Shown: in pieces, positions 58,125-64,000 of the stretch | Layout of the letters: the number at the start of each line of letters is the position of its first letter | Position numbering within the stretch: position 1 is the first letter of the stretch | Assembly (NCBI RefSeq): GCF_046237625.1 | Contig: NZ_CP143545.1 | Location: 2,480,001-2,544,000, forward strand | From: Paraperibacillus esterisolvens | GTDB taxonomy: Bacteria; Bacillota; Bacilli; Bacillales; DSM-1321 | Direction: 5' to 3' | DNA: 64,000 nt | Position numbers and translations under genes: made by a program | Notes under the pieces: generated by a model | The model's database searches: none | Told to the model about the DNA's origin: nothing | What the model saw: the letters and a program-made list of their open reading frames with translations, nothing else

Positions 58125-59016
58125 CTTGCTTCGGATGAAGTTCCACGGAATAGGTCCAGCCGTCTTCCTGATAGATCTGCCCTTCTTTCATCAGCTTGCC
58201 CAGTGCCCGTTTGAAAGAAGCCTTGCTTATCCCGAACCTTGTCTTTATTTCGTCCGGATCGCTCTTGTCGCTGAACGGCATGGCTCCGTTTCTGGACATT
58301 AAGTATTCCAAAATGACTTCAGCATCTCCGCCCAGCTTCTCTTGTTTCCTTGGCAGCAGGGAGATATTAAGAGAACCGTCCTCCTTTACCTCGATGACAC
58401 GTCCTTCTACTTTTTGGCCAAGCCGCGGCTCCTTCTTCCGTTCGCTTTCATGGATGAAGCCACGGTAGCCTTCATCCGTAATGACAAATGATCCTGCCCT
58501 GAGCAGCCTGTATACAGTTCCTGCAACGTTTTGGTTGTTCATCGTGAACAGGGCCCTTGATGCTGTTTCACTTATAATCTCCTCAGTCGCCGGCTTGCCG
58601 AAAAGGCGGCCGCTGCGGTCTGTCTTCAATGTGATATAGAGCCTGTCGCCCGGCTCCGGCCAAAGATCTTCAATCAGAGGAAGATCATCCAGTGAAACGA
58701 GCAAATCCTTTGAAATCCCAATATTGACGAACACGCCAAGATCAAATCTTACTTCCACGACTTCTGCCCAGTCATATTTCCCCTCCTGGACAGAAGGGAT
58801 CCTCATGGTTGAAGACAGCCGCCCCTGCTTATCATTGTAGAGAAACACTTCAACTTCATCTCCAAGCTCCAAATGGCCCTCGATCTCTGTTTTATGTAAG
58901 AGTACACTCTCATCCTCTTCATTTGTCAAGAAAAATCCGAAGGGAGTTTCACCACCGGCACTGGCTTCCCGGTCGACCTTTAATGAAACAATTGCCCCAG
59001 GTTCTAGATACGCCAT
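58120..59016 (-). CDS. cvfB: CvfB family S1 RNA-binding protein (YitL)
   Basis: 298 residues: three tandem S1-like/OB domains (about 1-65, 75-135, 150-220: YDWAEVVEVRFDLGVFVNIGI and GTVYRLLRAGSFVITDEGYRGFIHESERKKEPRLGQKVEGRVIEV) and a C-terminal winged helix (DEIKTRFGISKASFKRALGKLMKEGQIY). CvfB proteins bind RNA and modulate virulence and agr in Staphylococcus; YitL is the Bacillus member. AAAGGAGGTATTGAAGG precedes the ATG. Confidence 0.88.
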   Translation of the reverse strand: MAYLEPGAIVSLKVDREASAGGETPFGFFLTNEEDESVLLHKTEIEGHLELGDEVEVFLYNDKQGRLSSTMRIPSVQEGKYDWAEVVEVRFDLGVFVNIGISKDLLVSLDDLPLIEDLWPEPGDRLYITLKTDRSGRLFGKPATEEIISETASRALFTMNNQNVAGTVYRLLRAGSFVITDEGYRGFIHESERKKEPRLGQKVEGRVIEVKEDGSLNISLLPRKQEKLGGDAEVILEYLMSRNGAMPFSDKSDPDEIKTRFGISKASFKRALGKLMKEGQIYQEDGWTYSVELHPKQG

Positions 59017-59097
59017 CCTTCAATACCTCCTTTATCTATTTTAACCCATTTTTATCTTACTTAAAGAAGTACGTTCTATAATCTACCACTTTTCCTC

Positions 59098-59125
59098 AAG
59101 GCTGTATAGGTCTTACAGCCTTTTT
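59098..59125 (+). terminator. Orphan plus-strand terminator
   Basis: Perfect 9-bp stem AAGGCTGTA/TACAGCCTT, 7-nt loop, TTTTTATC. No plus-strand gene precedes it, since cvfB reads the other way, so it may end an antisense RNA to cvfB or be relict. Confidence 0.5.
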
Positions 59126-59449
59126 ATCTTTTGAAATAGAGGTCATACTTGCATTCAATCTTATCTCTTTTATTATTTACTAAGGCTGGATCTCATGATA
59201 CCTTATATTGCCCGGTGTGAACACATGCTCTTACATTCCTTTTAATATCTTTTTCATATGTTTCGTCCTGTCATAAATATGAATTATAGCTGAATTTTCC
59301 GGATTTCAATCGACGCCGTTTTTCCTAATCTTCCCTTCAAAGGGGTTTTTTATGAATCAAAGTACGGTACAGTGATGCCAGAAGGCCTAGAAGGAACTGT
59401 ATGGCTGAGGATGAATGCCTGCCAGAAAATATCGCCGTCTATTCTACCG
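59126..59449. other. Intergenic stretch upstream of the M42 peptidase terminator
   Basis: No gene supported. On the plus strand TTGCAT, 16 nt, TATTAT (about 59149-59176) could be a promoter, and CCCTT/AGGGG with six T (59333-59351) a weak terminator, which would bound a ~170-nt RNA. This is speculative. Confidence 0.3.
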
Positions 59450-59489
59450 GGAATAAAATAACAGCCCATAGACTTTTTTGTCTACGGGC
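59450..59489 (-). terminator. Terminator of the M42 peptidase gene
   Basis: 10-bp stem GCCCATAGAC/GTCTACGGGC (one G-T mismatch), 6-nt loop of T, then TGTTATTTTATT on the minus strand. Confidence 0.7.
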
Positions 59490-59532
59490 ATCGGTTAAGC
59501 GCGTTTGCAAGTACCTCATTATATTGGGGGAC

Positions 59533-60576
59533 TTACGCCAAATCTGAAAAGATATAATGATACAGCAGATTCGCAGTGTGCTTAAGGGATGAAACATGAG
59601 TTCTCTCGAAAGCATGGGAAGCGTCAATGCCTGGGCCGATGAGTCCGTGCACAACATCATGACCTGCCATAATGGCTGCTGTGGCGTCAGATGTATAATA
59701 AGGGTAGATATCGACTTTGTAATCAATGTTATTCTTCTTCGCTAGCTCCACCAGATGCTGGCGGAGTTTGTAGTTATAAGGTCCGCTGGAATCTTTGGCA
59801 CAGATGGAGACACTGTATTCATCCGTTTCCTGGCCGTCACCGATTGCACCCATATCGACGGCTAAATACTCGATCGTCTCGGCGGGAATATTGGAATTGC
59901 CTCCATACCCTATTTCTTCATTATTTGAAATCAAAAAATGGGTGGTATATGGCAGCTCGGCCTTTTCTTCACTGACCAGCTGCATCAGATGGAGCAGGAT
60001 TCCCACACTTGCCTTGTCATCGAGGTGCCTGGACTTTATGAATCCGCTCTCTGTGATAATTGTCCTCGGTTCAAACGATACAAAATCCCCTACAGATATC
60101 CCGAGTTCTTCCGTTTCCTCCCGTTTTTTTACAGGCTCATCTATCCTCACTTCCATGGAATCATCATCGCGCTTCAGTTCGCCTGAATTTTTGTAAACAT
60201 GCGCAGCTGTCTCGTGAATAAGGATGGTTCCTGTATATACTTTTCCGCCGGCAGTGTGTATCTTGCAATACTCTCCCTCCACCGCATTCCAATGAAAGCC
60301 TCCTATTTTTGAAAGCTTTAGTCTGCCGCTCGCTTTAATCTCCTTTACAACAGCACCGAGGGTATCCACATGGGCTGTCAGCATACGGTGCCTGCTGCTG
60401 TCACGGCCTTCAATGGTCGCAATCAAGGCTCCTTTATTTGAAAGGCGGTGCTTGATTCCCATCTTCTCAAGGATTGCGGAAGTATGCGCGACCGCATCCT
60501 GTGCAAAACCTGATGGAGAAGGAATGGCTGTCAGTTTTTCTATGTATTTCAAAATTTCTTTTTCATTTACAATCAT
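59533..60576 (-). CDS. M42 family metallo-aminopeptidase (YhfE/FrvX type)
   Basis: 347 residues, co-catalytic dizinc glutamyl/leucyl aminopeptidase fold: His69 in TAHVDTLG, RHLDDKASVG, NNEEIGYGG and AVDMGAI, with HAFERTHVSS near the C-terminus supplying a further His. GAGGAGCTGCAAGCC precedes the ATG. Members form large dodecameric TET-like particles acting on short peptides. Single gene, cytoplasmic. Confidence 0.9.
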   Translation of the reverse strand: MIVNEKEILKYIEKLTAIPSPSGFAQDAVAHTSAILEKMGIKHRLSNKGALIATIEGRDSSRHRMLTAHVDTLGAVVKEIKASGRLKLSKIGGFHWNAVEGEYCKIHTAGGKVYTGTILIHETAAHVYKNSGELKRDDDSMEVRIDEPVKKREETEELGISVGDFVSFEPRTIITESGFIKSRHLDDKASVGILLHLMQLVSEEKAELPYTTHFLISNNEEIGYGGNSNIPAETIEYLAVDMGAIGDGQETDEYSVSICAKDSSGPYNYKLRQHLVELAKKNNIDYKVDIYPYYTSDATAAIMAGHDVVHGLIGPGIDASHAFERTHVSSLKHTANLLYHYIFSDLA

Positions 60577-60725
60577 GGCTTGCAGCTCCTCTTGTTTATA
60601 TTTTCCTTTTTAGTTTATAGTATTTAATGAGAATTAAAAACCTTTTCAAATCTGTTTTTAGAGGCATGCCCCGAAAAATGGTATACTCTATCCCATAGAA
60701 CTAATGACAAGGGGAATGAAGTTAA

Positions 60726-61910
60726 ATGACTGTAAAATTATTTTATTTGGAGCCGGAATTGACAGAATGGCATACAACGGTTACCCATACTGAAAAAGAA
60801 GAGGGATACTACATGATCTCCCTGGCAGAAACCGCATTTTATCCTGAAGGGGGCGGACAGCCTGCCGATTCCGGCGAAATTGATGGAATTCCTGTGTTGG
60901 ATGTTGTAGAAAGAGACGGCATTATCCAGCATAAGCTCAATAGTATACCCAGAGACGGGGAAGTCGTTTGCCGCCTCAACCGGGAAAGACGGACTGAACA
61001 TACACAGCATCATTCCGGCCAGCATCTTCTTTCGGCGGTATGCCAGCAATTGTACGGCTATGAAACTATCAGCTTCCATCTTGGAAGAGATTCAGTGACC
61101 ATCGATCTTGACACGCCTGAGCTGAGCACTCAGCAGCTGAATGAAATTGAGAATATGGCCAATTCTTATATTATGGAGAACAGGCCCGTCTCCGCTTTTC
61201 AGGTAGGATATGAAGAAATGAAAAAACTTCCTCTGCGTAAGCTGCCTAAGGTCACAGAAGATATCAGAATCGTTACAATTGAAGGAATCGATGTGTCGGC
61301 ATGCTGCGGCACTCATGTAGCACGCACAGCGGAAATCGGCATACTGAAGCTTCTCAAGACGGAAAAGCAGCGCGGCAAAACCAGGCTCCACTTCATTTGC
61401 GGGAGGAGGGCACTTAAAGCTTTTCAGGAACTCCACCTCACAATGTCTGCACTGGCATCCCGATTCAGCACCAGCACGAGCGAAGTGTTGAAAAAAGCTG
61501 TCAGGCTTGAAGAGGATCTTGCAGCCGCCCATAAAGAAATCACCCGCTTACAGGCAGAAAATCTGGACTACCTGGCAGCAGGGATCATCCATGAGCAGAA
61601 CGGGAACATCATCGAATATGAGTCTGACGATGTGAAAGATTCACACCAGGCGTTATGCCGAAAGCTCGCAGATCAATCCAGCCGGCCTGCGCTGGTAACC
61701 AATGCACGGGAATGCCGCCTGTTTATAGCAGTGCCCGATTCGTCCAGCCTTCCCTTGGCAAAATGGTTTAAGGAAAATCTCCGTTCGTTCAATGGCAGGG
61801 GCGGCGGAAGTGCTACCGCAGCACAGGCTGTCTTCAGCTCTGAGAAAGACCTTCTCCTTTGTATCCATGCACTGAAAAGCGCTGTGATTAAATCCGCATC
61901 CGTATTTTAA
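60726..61910 (+). CDS. alaX: AlaX-type alanyl-tRNA editing protein
   Basis: 394 residues. The N-terminal half is the threonyl/alanyl-tRNA second additional domain with zinc ligands His96 and His100 (HSGQH), Cys194 and His197 (CCGTH), which hydrolyse Ser or Gly mischarged on tRNA-Ala. The C-terminal half (from ~205) is a coiled-coil DHHA1-type domain (SEVLKKAVRLEEDLAAAHKEITRLQAENLDYLAA), so this is the long AlaX-L form. GGGGAATGAAGTTAA precedes the ATG. It ends at a terminator shared with intergenic element copy 3. Confidence 0.9.
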   Translation: MTVKLFYLEPELTEWHTTVTHTEKEEGYYMISLAETAFYPEGGGQPADSGEIDGIPVLDVVERDGIIQHKLNSIPRDGEVVCRLNRERRTEHTQHHSGQHLLSAVCQQLYGYETISFHLGRDSVTIDLDTPELSTQQLNEIENMANSYIMENRPVSAFQVGYEEMKKLPLRKLPKVTEDIRIVTIEGIDVSACCGTHVARTAEIGILKLLKTEKQRGKTRLHFICGRRALKAFQELHLTMSALASRFSTSTSEVLKKAVRLEEDLAAAHKEITRLQAENLDYLAAGIIHEQNGNIIEYESDDVKDSHQALCRKLADQSSRPALVTNARECRLFIAVPDSSSLPLAKWFKENLRSFNGRGGGSATAAQAVFSSEKDLLLCIHALKSAVIKSASVF

Positions 61911-61920
61911 CGCTATACAA

Positions 61921-61953
61921 AAAACGGCCGATTCAAACCGGCCGTTTTCTTTT
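61921..61953. terminator. Bidirectional terminator after alaX
   Basis: Perfect 10-bp stem AAAACGGCCG/CGGCCGTTTT, 8-nt loop, TTTTCTTTT on the plus strand and TTTTTTG on the minus strand. Confidence 0.85.
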
Positions 61954-62111
61954 GTGAAAAAGGGGGGCAGCTGCAAGTTTACTCTCCCGCAGCTTAGTGT
62001 GACCATCATTTATCTTGCTGGCATATCGGCCTGCGCCTTACTCCGCTCCACTGCCCTATTGCGTTTGTTCCTGCTCATGTCCAGGTTCCTTTTCCATGCA
62101 TGGGCTGCGAG
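61953..62111 (-). repeat. Intergenic element, copy 3 (159 nt)
   Basis: On the minus strand: CTCGCAGCCC, ATGGAAAAGGAACC, GAGCAGGAACAAACGCAATA, GGAGCGGAGTAAGG, ATGCCAGCAAG, TTGCAGCT and a pyrimidine end TTTTTCACA, in the same order as copies 1 and 2. It begins 17 nt after the kinase stop codon and runs into the alaX terminator. Confidence 0.75.
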
Positions 62112-62128
62112 AAGGAAACCCTTGTTTT

Positions 62129-64000
62129 TTATGAGCTTTTACGGGGAATATGGATTTCCCCCTGCTGCTCCTTCTTTTCGAGCGCCTCTTTTATGGTTGA
62201 GGAAAGCATGCTCAGTTTATATGGCTTAACCAGGTATTCATCAGCACCAAGGGATAACCCCCGCTCCTTTTCCTCCAGGGCTGATGAGATAAAGATTGGC
62301 AGATTTTTCAGCCGTGCATCCGCTTTGACCAGCTTCATTATGTCCCATCCGTCCATGGAACTGCCGCTGAGACCGATATCAAGGACAAGCGCTGCCGGTG
62401 GTTCCCCGATATTCAGGGCGTCTGCCGCTTCCTCTCCCCTATTGAAATGTTCAACAGAGAACCCCTTTTCCTGAAGTTCACTCATCAGGAGTTCAGAAAG
62501 GCTCCTGTCATCCTCTATCAGCATGATTTTAACTCCGTCTGAAGAAATGGCAGTTCTTTTTTCCTCATAAGCAAGCGGCAGGGAAACAGTAAAAACACTG
62601 CCTTTCCCAAATTCTGATTCAACCGTGATATCACCGGAATGAGCTTTTACAATTTCCTGAACGATGGCCAGTCCGAGTCCAGTCCCGCCAATCTTCCTTC
62701 GGTCAGTATTATCGACACGATAAAACTTTTGGAAAAGCTTCCCCAGCGAATCCTCAGGGATCCCGAGTCCTTCATCTTTTATACTTGTTTTTAAGAAAGG
62801 ACCATCCCTGTAGACGGTAATTTCTATCCTTCCTCCACCGGGGCTGTACTTTACCGCATTGCCAATCAGGTTAGTAAACACCTGTTCCAATTTCTCCGGA
62901 TCAGCGTACACCACTTCCCTTTCATCCCTTAAATCAAGGGAAATCGTATGGCCGGCGGCATGTACCTGATGCTTTTCTATCACTTTTTCCAGGATTTCAT
63001 CCAGTTGTGTAGAGATCCTTTCATAGCTTTGTTTTCCGGATTCCATGCGCTGTACATCCAGAAAATCATTGATCAGGCCGGTCAGGCGCTTGGCTTCACT
63101 CAGAATGGTTGCAAGGTATTTCTTTTGTCTATCAGGCTTCAATTCTTTAGTGAGCATCAGCTCTGTAAAGCCAAGGACACTGGCAAGCGGCGTCCTTAAT
63201 TCATGGCTTACTGTACTCACAAACTCCGATTTCATCCGGTCTATTTCAAATTCATTCGTAATATCCCTATGAACCAGCACAGTACCTGCTTTTTCATTGC
63301 CGCTGAATACATTTTCACTGTACACCTTAAAGACTTGATTGCTGTCCTTTAGAGAATAGATCAATGAGTTTTCCTCATGTACCCTTGACTCACACTCTAT
63401 TGCATTCTTAACAAACTTGATAAATTCTTCGAACTCAGCGATGTATGGATTCATGATTGCTGACCAGTCTGAGAAGGTCAGCCCAGAAACCGTTTTACCG
63501 CCAAAAAAGCGGTCGCCCAGCTGTTTGTTCATCTGGACGATGCTGCCGCCGGTATCCAGCAGCTGAATTCCTTCCTGGACAGAATTGATGATATTTTGAT
63601 TCAGCTTCCGATCTTCTTCTGACTTTTGATATAAAGCAATTTTCTCTAAAGAAATGCCTGTCTGTTTAGCCAGCGCTTTATATTCATGCTGAAGACTTTC
63701 CGGAAATGGAGATCCAAGGCGGCTGAATACCATGATTGCCGTCACGGCATGAAGGGAGGAGATGACCGGGACATACAGGTCATAGCTGTAAAGCACACCT
63801 TCATGAAAGCCTTTTTCCTCTGGCTCCTGTTCCCTTTTTATCATGAAAGACTCCTGATCCTTTAATAGCTTCTGATTCAATCCATTGAAAATATTGGCCC
63901 GGAATTGAGCGACTCCCCGTTTAGAGACTCCATAAGCTGAAAAAGAGTCCTCATGCAGCAGCGTAATGATCCCTTTGTCTGCCCCGATGAGCTGACACAT
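62129..64000 (-). CDS. Hybrid sensor histidine kinase with C-terminal receiver (N-terminus outside window)
   Basis: At least 623 residues; the first ATG coincides with the window edge and the true start is probably beyond it. Order: GAF-like domain (~1-125), a PAS domain (~135-250), dimerisation/phosphoacceptor helix with His266 in FVSTVSHELRTPLAS, ATPase domain with NAVKYSPGGG (N-box), DEGLGIPE (G1), KIGGTGLGL (G2), then a receiver (residues ~490-610) with IEDD, Asp541 and Lys592. No transmembrane segment is visible, so a cytoplasmic hybrid kinase sensing a small molecule is suggested. The minus-strand end abuts intergenic element copy 3. Confidence 0.85.
   Translation of the reverse strand: MCQLIGADKGIITLLHEDSFSAYGVSKRGVAQFRANIFNGLNQKLLKDQESFMIKREQEPEEKGFHEGVLYSYDLYVPVISSLHAVTAIMVFSRLGSPFPESLQHEYKALAKQTGISLEKIALYQKSEEDRKLNQNIINSVQEGIQLLDTGGSIVQMNKQLGDRFFGGKTVSGLTFSDWSAIMNPYIAEFEEFIKFVKNAIECESRVHEENSLIYSLKDSNQVFKVYSENVFSGNEKAGTVLVHRDITNEFEIDRMKSEFVSTVSHELRTPLASVLGFTELMLTKELKPDRQKKYLATILSEAKRLTGLINDFLDVQRMESGKQSYERISTQLDEILEKVIEKHQVHAAGHTISLDLRDEREVVYADPEKLEQVFTNLIGNAVKYSPGGGRIEITVYRDGPFLKTSIKDEGLGIPEDSLGKLFQKFYRVDNTDRRKIGGTGLGLAIVQEIVKAHSGDITVESEFGKGSVFTVSLPLAYEEKRTAISSDGVKIMLIEDDRSLSELLMSELQEKGFSVEHFNRGEEAADALNIGEPPAALVLDIGLSGSSMDGWDIMKLVKADARLKNLPIFISSALEEKERGLSLGADEYLVKPYKLSMLSSTIKEALEKKEQQGEIHIPRKSS

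Overview
The window reads as chromosome of an endospore-forming, low-GC Gram-positive rod of the Bacillaceae (Bacillus/Cytobacillus/Mesobacillus type). Indicators are strong AGGAGG ribosome sites with frequent TTG starts, compact genes separated by rho-independent terminators, recognisable sigma-B promoters (GTTTaa-N12-15-GGGwAa), and families typical of these organisms: RsbS/RsbT, CsbD, SplA, YkuS, YueI, YuxL, YqhV, CvfB, YhbD/YhbE, DUF1657/DUF421, DUF3231 and an MdxR/MdxEFG-YvdJ-YvdF maltodextrin locus. No rRNA, tRNA, CRISPR array, prophage or insertion sequence was seen. Species-level assignment is not possible from the sequence alone.

Layout. 1-1158: start of an acyl-CoA dehydrogenase operon whose upstream dehydrogenase gene is decayed. 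1.5-7.2 kb: BNR lipoprotein, orphan arginine deiminase, DUF1657-DUF421 membrane pair with a forespore-like promoter, MFS carrier. 7.2-11.5 kb: NAD salvage genes nadE and pncB, bracketing a pair of Asn/Asp/Ser-rich proteins. 11.7-13.7 kb: two unrecognised genes and a DUF4062 protein translationally overlapped by a 46-residue peptide. 14-15.3 kb: rsbS-rsbT and csbD. 16.9-25.1 kb: maltodextrin import and hydrolysis under a LacI-type regulator. 25-32 kb: small stress or spore proteins, a heterodimeric ABC exporter, an S9 peptidase, a secreted lipase. 32.8-38.5 kb: TerD-zinc ribbon-TerB fusion, ABC-2 transporter, GDSL esterase, CBS protein. 38.5-41.5 kb: a nuclease-helicase fusion preceded by a promoter-structured RNA-terminator unit. 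41.5-48.9 kb: DUF1206, LysM-3D wall protein, many tiny genes, SplA, and yidC2 with a MifM-like leader. 49-59 kb: MMPL pump, YhbE/YhbD, two paralogous MFS carriers flanking a catalytically dead alpha/beta hydrolase and a DUF3231 protein, YitT, CvfB. 59.5-64 kb: M42 peptidase, AlaX-type editing protein, and a GAF-PAS-kinase-receiver protein cut by the window end.

Sigma-B is a recurring theme: convincing promoters precede csbD, nadE, a 52-residue membrane protein and a 39-residue peptide, with weaker candidates before arcA, ykuS and the DUF1206 gene, while rsbS-rsbT (stressosome components) sit beside csbD without the rest of the sigB operon.

The observations most likely to be new are: (1) a ~160-nt intergenic element present three times (7258-7420, 13999-14158, 61953-62111 on the minus strand), always pointing into the terminator of a convergent neighbour; (2) a ~430-nt, highly structured, promoter-driven and terminator-closed RNA upstream of the nuclease-helicase gene; (3) a 94-codon leader before yidC2 that matches the B. 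subtilis MifM arrest peptide in position, length and C-terminal residue pattern, and whose last codons can pair with the yidC2 ribosome site; (4) the alpha/beta hydrolase pseudoenzyme cluster; (5) the DUF4062 plus 46-residue gene pair.
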